A stretch of DNA of 13,929 bases. It comes from Gammaproteobacteria bacterium. GTDB taxonomy: Bacteria; Pseudomonadota; Gammaproteobacteria; Arenicellales; JAANXG01. Positions within the stretch are counted from its first letter, which is position 1. Each line of letters starts with the position of its first letter. Positions 8,001-13,659 of the stretch are shown piece after piece. The DNA lies in the NCBI GenBank assembly GCA_018263405.1, contig JAANXG010000130.1, forward strand, positions 1 through 13,929, in the 5' to 3' direction. The position numbers and the translations under genes were made by a program. The notes beneath the pieces are model-generated. The model searched no databases and was not told where the DNA came from. It saw only the letters and a program-made list of their open reading frames with translations.

Positions 8001-9235
8001 GATTTGATCCACTGATCCTGTAGCGTTTCAGCGCTGACATATTTTTCATTGTTCAGGTTTAGCGTGAAACCGAGCGATGATACGCCATCGCTTTGCGTTT
8101 TCGACTCCCTTAAACGTTGTTTCATTACCCAATCCTGTTCGGTTAGTTTGAACGTTTTAGTTTGGAATTGGGGCTGACGCAACGCACTGGAAAAGTGGAC
8201 GAAATCATAGTTCAATACTTCGTCGATTCGATTCACGTTCGTCGAAGCGACAATGGCAAACGAGTTAGCAACATCCTCGAGAAATCCGCCACTCCCGGCT
8301 GCTTGCCAAAATTGATACTCAGGTAACATTGGGGTCCAGGCTAGATTGTAGTCCCGTGATCTTGAGCGCATTAAATGGCAGTATGCATAAGGGTCTTCGC
8401 GTAGATGTCGGTCCGATATTACAACGTCCGGGAGCTTATAATCCGGAAAGGGATAAGCAAACGCTGATTGGAGTTTTCCGTCCTCGAGTAACCTCAGCCA
8501 CTCACGCCGTGAATATGTGCGTATTCCGGATCTATTCAGGTGAATTGGATCACCGTAATCAGGGTAGTCATAAATCCCGATGTGTGGAATCGCGAAATGA
8601 TCCTCACTAGCGCCATTGAGATATTTGAAACCTAGCTTGTTTTCGATAGCGATCACAATTACGCCGGTCTCACTCAGTGCTGCTTTAGCAATCCGCAGTA
8701 TTTGTAGAACCGCGTCCTTATCGCTTTGCGCTGTGGTGCGAAATCGTTTTGCGTATTCAAGCACACCAATAAACAGAATCACGTCGTAAGTCTTGTGGGG
8801 TATTTCGATATCATTGATGTTCGCATTTAGAATTTGTACGTTATCGAGATTCATGCAGCGTAGTCGGGCAATCTCCGCCCGGCGGGGACTACCTTCGATA
8901 GACTCTACTTGTAGGCCTATCTCGCCCAAATAACGCGTTATCGCTCCGCAACCAGAACCAATTTCGAGGGCATTACACATTCCGGACAGATTAAATGACC
9001 GCAAAATGTTGGCGCGCTTTGGTCCAAAGTGGTACTCCGAGGGCCAATTGACAACTTTGTCGGCTAACTCTGTAGACAAAGAACTAAGATCACTGACACT
9101 CTGCAAGGCTTCGCGGACATATAGTTCTTCTTCATCGCCGTCGGAATAGTCAAACGATTCATCTGAATCGACGGATCGTATCCATAATCCTTGATCGCGC
9201 TCCTGTAATCGATTGGAGTGGGCCAGGTAGAACAT
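5036..9235 (-). CDS. Multidomain methyltransferase, kinase-like, double GT2 glycosyltransferase
   Basis: The product has 1399 residues from ATG 9233-9235. The frame also offers TTG at 9263-9265 and GTG at 9251-9253, none with a good ribosome binding site. Domains in order: a class I methyltransferase (about 80-205) with NALEIGSGCGAITRYL (88-103) and VILFIGVLEYA (152-162); a middle region with kinase-like motifs, namely WVMKQRL (369-375), LIDAVPGNI (446-454) and VFDREW (464-469); a linker region and a glutamine-rich coiled coil (about 725-775); a GT2 domain (about 878-1075) with ISIVMPTYN, AFMDHDDEL (964-972) and GAQDYDLILR; and a second GT2 domain (1133-1345) with LISIIIPF but LLDPN (1216-1220) where an NND or DxD motif is expected, and YCDVDFCLRLRERG (1323-1336). 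It probably builds, modifies or caps a surface polysaccharide on the inner face of the membrane. The gene is visibly AT-richer than its neighbours, which suggests acquisition by transfer. Confidence 0.85.
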   Translation of the reverse strand: MFYLAHSNRLQERDQGLWIRSVDSDESFDYSDGDEEELYVREALQSVSDLSSLSTELADKVVNWPSEYHFGPKRANILRSFNLSGMCNALEIGSGCGAITRYLGEIGLQVESIEGSPRRAEIARLRCMNLDNVQILNANINDIEIPHKTYDVILFIGVLEYAKRFRTTAQSDKDAVLQILRIAKAALSETGVIVIAIENKLGFKYLNGASEDHFAIPHIGIYDYPDYGDPIHLNRSGIRTYSRREWLRLLEDGKLQSAFAYPFPDYKLPDVVISDRHLREDPYAYCHLMRSRSRDYNLAWTPMLPEYQFWQAAGSGGFLEDVANSFAIVASTNVNRIDEVLNYDFVHFSSALRQPQFQTKTFKLTEQDWVMKQRLRESKTQSDGVSSLGFTLNLNNEKYVSAETLQDQWIKSLRTFKNPVSFENLLEGYFKFLQELFERDPFPESLIDAVPGNIKVVENERYTVFDREWVARDIPPAELVYFRALMYFAHQNGGCLRDYFELYRLSDIRSFVNRSFKLVGMALEDFGAEFSEREDAFQVDVMAPGVPLKTDQVLQRALHFVGDQKPTTIYPTLYWSSDNPESDGLQSIERSVKATNQWIKIQFEFPTGTIPPSQLRFDPVDHRLCGAYCWLEIAKLEACVTNSNKAAWSITGMPAIERKTEYFGLVPGYLRGARVFFVNDQDPQLHISLPEPLNEISPEQHYTLQVDMLCHISCDDTIGLETLRSLLASQEATAKELQSRTDELIAQQRQNAQILQAQQRQLSEHKCQLRELDLIKASRWWRIRNFLKRTAVDSTLGRFDAGRTLVFLIENLGRKTGMTVFWEALKENRLWMLHQSIDHNQGHDLLRPVTDYEKWHNKHLTQKAIQDIKQQLATCHRLPLISIVMPTYNTHPRVLQLAINSIGNQIYQHWELCIADDCSSHIETKNILTRSKDPRIKTVFLPENRNISSTTNAALELATGEYVAFMDHDDELSVDALAQIILSINDTCADMLYSDEDFITLCGRHADPHFKPEYSPDLLLCHNYITHLVVLKNTLLNDIGWLSSIYDGAQDYDLILRAAEAAQTIHHIPKVLYHRRRALNSTSFDDQSKPEADENGRKAVAAALRRRGIKADVAAGHRRFFYHVQYSLPTPLPLISIIIPFETFSTELQSCVATILDQSSYERFEIVLVSNSTDPGSHSSLQHDPRVRYCQSDQQLSVFELVNFAVARVQGEHLILLDPNIRIITPDWIQALLVFSHRIDVGAVGAKLYYPDDTIKHAGIALGPKQKHVVDFHHRQPRNSWGYFDRLMITQNVTAVSAACLMVKRSAFDSIDGFNVEDFIEAYCDVDFCLRLRERGLLNILTRYAEAYHANPADQYECVQEENPRLQQDKVNFEQRHREALEHGDPYYSPHLFSFLQIT

Positions 9236-9313
9236 ATGATCGTTTTTACTCACCTTGAAAACCAAGGGCGCCCTGACGGCGCTCCTCGTGAATGAACGGA
9301 GTAGGGAATAAGA

Positions 9314-9336
9314 TTGATAGTTATCGATTCTATCAA
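9314..9336. promoter_or_regulatory. Perfect 7-bp dyad, candidate operator
   Basis: TTGATAG and CTATCAA are separated by 9 bases centred on TATCGATT. The dyad lies about 80 bases upstream of the glycosyltransferase ATG. Its right arm overlaps the stop codon of the small ORF and also a TAGAAT hexamer on the minus strand (9325-9330) that could serve as a -10. It fits a dimeric repressor or activator site, but no regulator can be named; the spacing is not that of OxyR or Fur boxes. Confidence 0.3.
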
Positions 9337-9497
9337 AATTCAGAGATTGATTTGTTGTCCGTAGTTACTGTGAAGTGGGAATTATCACTCTTGCTAAAAT
9401 GATCAAGCACGTTGTCGCGAAACATTGCCGCACCCAGCATGGCAATTGTTTCGACGGCACTCTTCAATACCAGTTTTAGAGTGGAAGAAACTGTCAT
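9333..9497 (-). CDS. Possible small protein of 54 residues, unknown function
   Basis: An ATG-to-TGA frame begins MTVSSTLKLVLKSAVETIAM and ends KSISEF. The first half looks like an amphipathic helix with alternating hydrophobic positions, the rest is polar, and there is no clear signal peptide. A GGTG precedes the ATG but is a poor ribosome binding site. In favour of a real gene is a promoter-like TTGACG-17-TATATA placed so that the leader would be about 33 bases. Against it are the small size and lack of any recognised relative. It precedes the large glycosyltransferase gene by about 97 bases on the same strand, so it could be a leader ORF, a co-transcribed small protein or a chance frame. 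Confidence 0.35.
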   Translation of the reverse strand: MTVSSTLKLVLKSAVETIAMLGAAMFRDNVLDHFSKSDNSHFTVTTDNKSISEF

Positions 9498-9537
9498 CAC
9501 CGATCAGAAATTCGTATTGCTTTCATGATCCGATTTC

Positions 9538-9566
9538 TATATATAAGCTTCCATAAGCACCGTCAA
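9538..9566 (-). promoter_or_regulatory. Candidate promoter for the small ORF and glycosyltransferase gene
   Basis: On the minus strand, TTGACG (9561-9566) and TATATA (9538-9543) are 17 bases apart, a good sigma-70 layout. The -35 forms half of a dyad CGTCAA-TAT-TTGACG (9561-9575), a possible operator. Transcription would start near 9530 and run into the 54-codon ORF and then the large glycosyltransferase gene. Confidence 0.4.
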
Positions 9567-9575
9567 TATTTGACG

Positions 9576-9823
9576 CAGAAAGTGACCTGATCTTCTTGGC
9601 GTGTTGTCTTGCTCTATAAAGCAAAAGAGAATAATGCGAGTATCCAATCGACTTTGGTAGAGGGTGGTGATGCGCAGAAATTATATAACATCTAACCTTT
9701 GACGCAAATGCAACACAACCGAGGCGATCCATCCGGGCTAATGCCTTGACCGGGGAATCGTCGCGAGGTGCACGGGCCAACGCTAAATAGCGTAAGACGT
9801 CCTTATAAATCCACTTTCTCTTT
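9576..9823. other. Intergenic stretch without a supported gene
   Basis: No convincing coding region is seen. A minus-strand frame of about 110 codons crosses it, starting 7 bases before the tRNA gene on the opposite strand, but its translation has no recognisable domain and it carries no ribosome binding site. A short TTTGACGCA string occurs at 9569-9577 and again near 9698-9706. Confidence 0.4.
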
Positions 9824-9852
9824 TTGCAAATGTTTCCAAAAAACCTTAAGCT
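9824..9852 (+). promoter_or_regulatory. Candidate promoter of tRNA-Leu
   Basis: TTGCAA (9824-9829) and TAAGCT (9847-9852) are 17 bases apart and end 12 bases before the first base of the tRNA. The -35 is fair and the -10 weak (three of six), but the placement suits a tRNA gene with a very short leader. Confidence 0.35.
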
Positions 9853-9864
9853 TCCCATAGGACT

Positions 9865-10194
9865 GCCCGGGTGGCGGAACAGGTAGACGCAGCGGACTCG
9901 ATGTGGGTCCGCCACGGGGAAACCCGTGGCGAGTATGGGGTCAAATTCGGGGAACCCTTAACAGGTCAGGCTGATGGCAATCCCGAGCTAAGCCCCCTCC
10001 GTGTTTCGGGGACGGGGAAAGTGTAGAGACTAGACGGCCCCTGCCTACGTACTCGCTTATTAAGCGGTATAGGGCAAAGAGATAGTCCAGACCCCAAATC
10101 GCCGCGCACGCGGCGAGGCAGCGAAAGCTGTAGAGGGTAAGTAAAATCCGCTGGCCAATTGGCCGTGCCGGTTCGAGTCCGGCCCCGGGCACCA
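9865..10194 (+). tRNA. tRNA-Leu(UAA), interrupted by a group I intron
   Basis: The exons are 9865-9898 and 10142-10194, giving an 87-nt class II tRNA with encoded CCA. The acceptor stem GCCCGGG (9865-9871) pairs with CCCGGGC (10184-10190), with discriminator A10191. The D arm spans 9874-9890. The anticodon stem GCGGA (9892-9896) pairs with TCCGC (10147-10151). The long variable arm has a GGCC-AATT-GGCC stem (10153-10164). The T arm is GCCGG-TTCGAGT-CCGGC (10167-10183). After splicing, the loop is C U U A A A A, so the anticodon is UAA. All of this is visible without alignment. It is convergent with the sensor kinase gene. Confidence 0.93.
9899..10141 (+). ncRNA. Group I self-splicing intron in the tRNA-Leu anticodon loop
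   Basis: The 243-nt intron has no homing endonuclease. P1: the 5' exon GCGGACT (9892-9898) pairs with GGTCCGC (9906-9912), leaving the diagnostic U-G wobble at the 5' splice site. P2 is CACGGG-GAAA-CCCGTG (9913-9928). P3: GGGG 9937-9940 can pair with the CCCC at 10038-10041. P4 is TCGGG 9947-9951 with CCCGA 9982-9986. P7 is GACTA 10028-10032 with TAGTC 10083-10087, inside the conserved strings GTGTAGAGACTAGACGGC and ATAGTCCAG. P8 is capped by CGCTT-ATT-AAGCG. P9 includes CAGC-GAAA-GCTG (10110-10121), after an extra GC-rich hairpin (CGCCGC/GCGGCG). The last base is G10141, as required. P8 also carries CCTACG...TATAGG (10044-10049 and 10068-10073), close to the 11-nt GAAA-tetraloop receptor, which would dock the GAAA loop of P2. 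The make-up resembles the Azoarcus tRNA-Ile intron (subgroup IC3). Confidence 0.93.
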
Positions 10195-10225
10195 TATCAC
10201 TGGTTCATTCGGTAAGGTAAACAAG

Positions 10226-10248
10226 TCAGCAAGTAGCCCTTATGCTGA
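10226..10248 (+). terminator. Weak hairpin downstream of tRNA-Leu
   Basis: TCAGCA (10226-10231) and TGCTGA (10243-10248) form a 6-bp stem with an 11-base loop, lying between the convergent tRNA and kinase genes. No strong T-tract follows, so it is only a possible 3' processing or termination signal. Confidence 0.2.
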
Positions 10249-10284
10249 TTATCATTCGGTTCTTTGACAACGGATTTCATAATC

Positions 10285-12468
10285 TCAAGCCGCGAGAGGT
10301 AAGATAACGGTAAACTTTGCCCCGGTGGTATCGTTCCGATTATACGCCATAGCCTGGCCGTCGTGGTATTCGGCTATCAAGCGAACTACGTACAAGCCAA
10401 GTCCTAACCGGGACTGCTTGGCGTTTTTCTTCCCCACGGAAACCATGGGATCGAACAATCGGTCGGTCATTGTCTCGGGTAACTGTGCTCCTTTGTTTAA
10501 AATGCTGAGCTCGGCGTGCCCGTTGGACTTATCCAATCGAACTAAAATAGGGGAGTCGGCTTCGGAAAAATCTAATGCATTGTCCGCAAGTTTGTCGAGC
10601 ATCTGGGCGATTAGATCCGGAATGCCGCGAATATGGATCGGCGAATTACGGATATCCAGTTCAAACCTTTGCTTTGGGCTGCTCTGCTGGTAGCCTTCAA
10701 TATAGCTGGATGCTAACTCCACTAGATCGAACTCTTCCCAACTTTCCGTGCGGAGCGCCTCTTCGAGATTCGCCGCTTCCGTCAGATTACGAAGAATCGA
10801 CGCCAGGCGAGTAGTGCCGTTCTTGGCGCGTGCCATATATTTGCTGTTGCGGGTTTCCGGTACTTCATCTTGAAGATTGTCCAGAGACGAATTGACAACA
10901 TTTAACGGATTGTTGAGTTCGTGGGCTAATGTATCAGGCAGGCCTTCAAGATATCGTGTGTACTGCTTCAAACGGTCGAGCATACCGCCCATGCTGCGGG
11001 ACAGGTCGCCGATTTCGTCCCGGGTATTGCGCTCGGCCTTGACGTCTGCGTCTCGCACGCGTCCGTCGGGACCGATTGCCTGTTCCGCCTCATTTCTCAG
11101 GCGGCGAATCCTGATGGTGATGCGGGATGCAAACACCAGTAACGCTCCGGTGATTATGATCAAAACCAGCAAGGTGACAGCGATGACGTTCTCCAGAATC
11201 CGTTTGTGTTGCGAGAGAACTTCGTCGGTGCTTTGCTCGACGACGACAACCCCAAGTGCCCGATCCCCGGACCAGACAGGGTGAGCCGCCATGAGGATCT
11301 CGGTGCGCTCGTCGAGGGACTGTCGACGTTGCGTCTGCGGTATGCCACTAAGCGCTTTGCGAAACGTCTCTTCATCGCGGCGGGGCACGTCCGATGAAAT
11401 GTCTACAAACTCCCTGGACGACGTTTCAAGGATCATGTTATAGACCTCGTGCAATATGGACTGGTAAGCCTGCACGACGAAGCCGAAAACCCCCTTGGAA
11501 GAAGTGACGGGCGCCACTGCTTTGCTGGTGAGGTTCCCCACGACTGCCCGGACGCGTTGTTTCCAGTCCAATACCCAGATTCGGGTTACCGGACGGTCCA
11601 GCCCCCTCAGAATCTTGGCAATTTCCGGTGAATGGATAAATAGATGATTAAGCGGCGTGTCTTCTTCAAGGTTTTTTGAAGATGGGGTCAGGCGTTTTAC
11701 GACCTGCCGCTCGGTTTCGCTGTCGACGTCCGCTACAACGAATCCCAGGCGCGCCTGGGATCCGATCAAAAATCGCGGTATGCGGATTTCAACTCGATAG
11801 CCGTGGTCCGTCATAAGCCACTCGGCGGACAAGTCGTAATTGGCCTCACCCGTAAGGGCGTATTCCCAGTTCTCGTCCACAAGGTATACGCTCATGCGTC
11901 CGGCTTCCTTCCCGGTGAGCAGGTAGCGCTTGATCTGGCCGCCTGGATTCTTGAGGTAAAAGCGAATGTGGTCGCTGTTATCCAAACGACGTATGCGCGG
12001 ATCGCGCGTTACTACGTTGTTGTCGGTCACTTCGAATCCGGCATAAAGATACGGTCCCCGATAGCCGACCGTCCGCGAATAGCTTAAAGACTCCGGTTCG
12101 TATTCGGGTCCGCACAACTGGTCGACAGATCCGTCTACCCAGGTTGCCTGGTCGCGTTGGTCGCCCCAATCCGACAAATCGCCGTCGAGCCGTATGTATT
12201 TGGCGAGAGAATAGGCGAAAATGTCGTCAGTATCGCCAATAACCTCCGGGGCGCCTTTCCCCGGGTCGAACAACTCAGGATTGTCGTGAAGTACCGTAGC
12301 GATCGCCTGAGCTGTCAGGCTGAGGGCGTTTTCCTGCCCCTGAAGTAGAAAACTTTTCATATCCCGTACGTACTCGTAACCCATCCATGGAATCAATAAC
12401 AGGGCGAGAACTACAAACAGTAGCTTGCTACGAATACTCAGCCCGCGGGTGGGAGAGAATAGACGCAT
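10285..12468 (-). CDS. pdsS: Dedicated sortase system sensor histidine kinase (PdsS-like)
   Basis: The 727-residue product has an N-terminal membrane segment (about 15-33) and a large extracytoplasmic region. The latter includes a CBM9-like beta domain, recognisable by YIRLDGDLSDWGD (91-103) and GPYLYAGFEVTDNN (138-151). A second membrane segment (about 427-448) and a HAMP-like region (about 449-505) follow. The dimerisation helix has the phosphorylated His516 in LAHELNNPLN (514-523). The ATPase domain has an N box with Asn630 (LDKLADNALDF, 624-634) and a G2 box RLGLGLYVV (687-695); the first glycine box is reduced to LNKG. The CBM9-like sensor joined to this kinase type fits the kinase of the proteobacterial dedicated sortase system, from memory of that family. 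It lies 21 bases downstream of the response regulator. The signal sensed is unknown; the beta domain suggests a carbohydrate or envelope ligand. Confidence 0.8.
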   Translation of the reverse strand: MRLFSPTRGLSIRSKLLFVVLALLLIPWMGYEYVRDMKSFLLQGQENALSLTAQAIATVLHDNPELFDPGKGAPEVIGDTDDIFAYSLAKYIRLDGDLSDWGDQRDQATWVDGSVDQLCGPEYEPESLSYSRTVGYRGPYLYAGFEVTDNNVVTRDPRIRRLDNSDHIRFYLKNPGGQIKRYLLTGKEAGRMSVYLVDENWEYALTGEANYDLSAEWLMTDHGYRVEIRIPRFLIGSQARLGFVVADVDSETERQVVKRLTPSSKNLEEDTPLNHLFIHSPEIAKILRGLDRPVTRIWVLDWKQRVRAVVGNLTSKAVAPVTSSKGVFGFVVQAYQSILHEVYNMILETSSREFVDISSDVPRRDEETFRKALSGIPQTQRRQSLDERTEILMAAHPVWSGDRALGVVVVEQSTDEVLSQHKRILENVIAVTLLVLIIITGALLVFASRITIRIRRLRNEAEQAIGPDGRVRDADVKAERNTRDEIGDLSRSMGGMLDRLKQYTRYLEGLPDTLAHELNNPLNVVNSSLDNLQDEVPETRNSKYMARAKNGTTRLASILRNLTEAANLEEALRTESWEEFDLVELASSYIEGYQQSSPKQRFELDIRNSPIHIRGIPDLIAQMLDKLADNALDFSEADSPILVRLDKSNGHAELSILNKGAQLPETMTDRLFDPMVSVGKKNAKQSRLGLGLYVVRLIAEYHDGQAMAYNRNDTTGAKFTVILPLAA

Positions 12469-12489
12469 GGGGGTGTTGCCGTCGAAGCG

Positions 12490-13188
12490 CTACTCGGGCT
12501 GCCAGCGATATCCTACGCCAAAGACGGTTTGGATCATTGAGAAATCCTGGTCCACTTCTTTGAATTTGTTGCGAACCCGCCGTACGTATCCATTGATCGT
12601 ATTGCGCTCGACATAGCTTTGCCGAGTAATCTGCATAAGGTTCTCGTAGGTCTTGACGTGCCCCGGTCGGCGGGCGAGAGCCTGAACCAGCCAGAATTCA
12701 GTGAGGGTGAAATTCACCTCTTTCCCATCCCAGACGACGGACATGCTATTGGGGTCCAGTTGCAACGGACCCTGTCTTAGAATCGCTTCCAAGTCTGATG
12801 TCTGGGTGTGTAGCGTATCGACAATTCGAAATAACGACGAAACCCGTACACTGAGAAACTGAAGATTCACGGGTTTGGTCAGATAATCCCAGGCATCGAG
12901 CCGCAGTCCGGATACGCGGTCGATGTCCGTGTCCCGGGCCGTAAGAAATATGATCGGTAATTTGGGCGCGATTGCACGCAGATCACGGCATAGGTCGAAA
13001 CCACCGTCTACCTCGTCGTCCAGCATAATATCCAATACCGCAAGATCGGGGAGATTGCGGCGCATTCCTATATGCGCCTCGGGCCGGTTGGCGTAGGTCG
13101 TGACCGAATACCCGTTCGCCGTCAATGCGTCCGCGAAATTTTCCCGCTGGTCGGCGTCGTCTTCAACGATAGCGATGTTTCGAGTCAT
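12490..13188 (-). CDS. pdsR: Dedicated sortase system response regulator (PdsR-like, OmpR family)
   Basis: The 232-residue product has a receiver domain (1-120) with acidic residues Glu9-Asp10-Asp11, phospho-acceptor Asp53 in LAVLDIML, Thr83 and Lys105 in DYLTKP. A winged-helix DNA-binding domain (about 140-232) ends with NTINGYVRRVRNKFK (196-210) and VFGVGYRW (222-229). The wording of the receiver (GGFDLCRDLRAIAPKLPIIF, SGLRL) matches the regulator paired with the dedicated sortase kinase. It is first in a two-gene unit with the kinase. No sortase, LPXTG-type substrate or OmpA-like partner lies in the window, so its targets must be elsewhere. Promoter clues upstream are ambiguous: TATAAG (13209-13214) and TTGACA (13215-13220) on the minus strand are adjacent and cannot both serve one promoter. 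Confidence 0.82.
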   Translation of the reverse strand: MTRNIAIVEDDADQRENFADALTANGYSVTTYANRPEAHIGMRRNLPDLAVLDIMLDDEVDGGFDLCRDLRAIAPKLPIIFLTARDTDIDRVSGLRLDAWDYLTKPVNLQFLSVRVSSLFRIVDTLHTQTSDLEAILRQGPLQLDPNSMSVVWDGKEVNFTLTEFWLVQALARRPGHVKTYENLMQITRQSYVERNTINGYVRRVRNKFKEVDQDFSMIQTVFGVGYRWQPE

Positions 13189-13297
13189 ACCAGAATCTGT
13201 AATTTTCTCTTATATGTCAACAAGATACAGGAGTTTCTTCCCGGTGGATAGATGGCGATTCCAATCACCATGTTTTTGCCATGACTTGCCCCCGCTT

Positions 13298-13325
13298 TTG
13301 ACATGCGGCGCTAGTTTAATAGAAC
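13298..13325 (+). promoter_or_regulatory. Candidate promoter of the 77-residue ORF
   Basis: A perfect TTGACA (13298-13303) is followed after 16 bases by TAGAAC (13320-13325), which matches four of six -10 positions. The start point would be near 13332, about 26 bases before the ATG. It is divergent from the response regulator gene. Confidence 0.45.
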
Positions 13326-13357
13326 GCGTCAAAAGCCAATCCGTGACTCCGATATTC

Positions 13358-13591
13358 ATGACGCGACGGATATTTATACCGCTGACCGACGAAATCCTGT
13401 ACGACCATCCGGAGTTGATAACGGGACCGGTGGTGCCGTATGTGCCCGGTGCGCCGTGTTATCACTGGTTGTCCGTTGAACTCAATCCTGAGGAAACTAC
13501 CCCACCCCGGCAACCTGGGCGGCGCTGGAATCAGTCCGCCGGATTGCCTATTGTTGTAGAAGCCTCGCGAGGAACAGCCCATTCTTTCTGA
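13358..13591 (+). CDS. Conserved-looking small protein, 77 residues, unknown function
   Basis: The frame starts MTRRIFIPLTDEILYDHPEL and continues with a PVVPYVPGAPCYHWLSVEL segment (28-46), then a proline- and arginine-rich tail. The composition is that of a real, cytoplasmic, soluble protein: no signal peptide and no membrane segment. I do not recognise a named family, though the PLTDE-DHPE-PVVPY-PCYHWL pattern looks conserved rather than random. No good ribosome binding site precedes the ATG. The case for a gene rests on its compact unit: a TTGACA-16-TAGAAC promoter 26-60 bases upstream and a strong intrinsic terminator 30 bases downstream. An upstream in-frame extension overlaps the response regulator and is unlikely. 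Confidence 0.6.
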   Translation: MTRRIFIPLTDEILYDHPELITGPVVPYVPGAPCYHWLSVELNPEETTPPRQPGRRWNQSAGLPIVVEASRGTAHSF

Positions 13592-13620
13592 GTCCCTCAA
13601 GTTCCTCGCCATTGGCCTTG

Positions 13621-13658
13621 GTACCGCGCTCGCGACGAGCGCGGTACTCATTTTTCTT
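13621..13658 (+). terminator. Strong intrinsic terminator
   Basis: GTACCGCGCTCG (13621-13632) pairs perfectly with CGAGCGCGGTAC (13636-13647) across a 3-base loop. TCATTTTTCTTTC follows on the plus strand. The T-rich tail on one side only gives the direction, ending transcription of the 77-residue ORF. Confidence 0.85.
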
Positions 13659-13659
13659 T

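Noticed and set aside
9523..9915. Minus-strand frame of 130 codons upstream of and across the tRNA start
   Set aside because: Its first part is antisense to the tRNA, the remainder has no recognisable motif or ribosome binding site, and it conflicts with the tRNA promoter region.
9865..10194. Reading the interrupted tRNA as Leu(CAA), using C9899 as base 34
   Set aside because: The intron would then end in U rather than the required G, and the U-G pair in P1 would be displaced from the splice site.
9941..10195. Minus-strand frame of 84 codons across the intron
   Set aside because: It is entirely antisense to the structured intron and 3' exon; the open frame is explained by RNA constraint.
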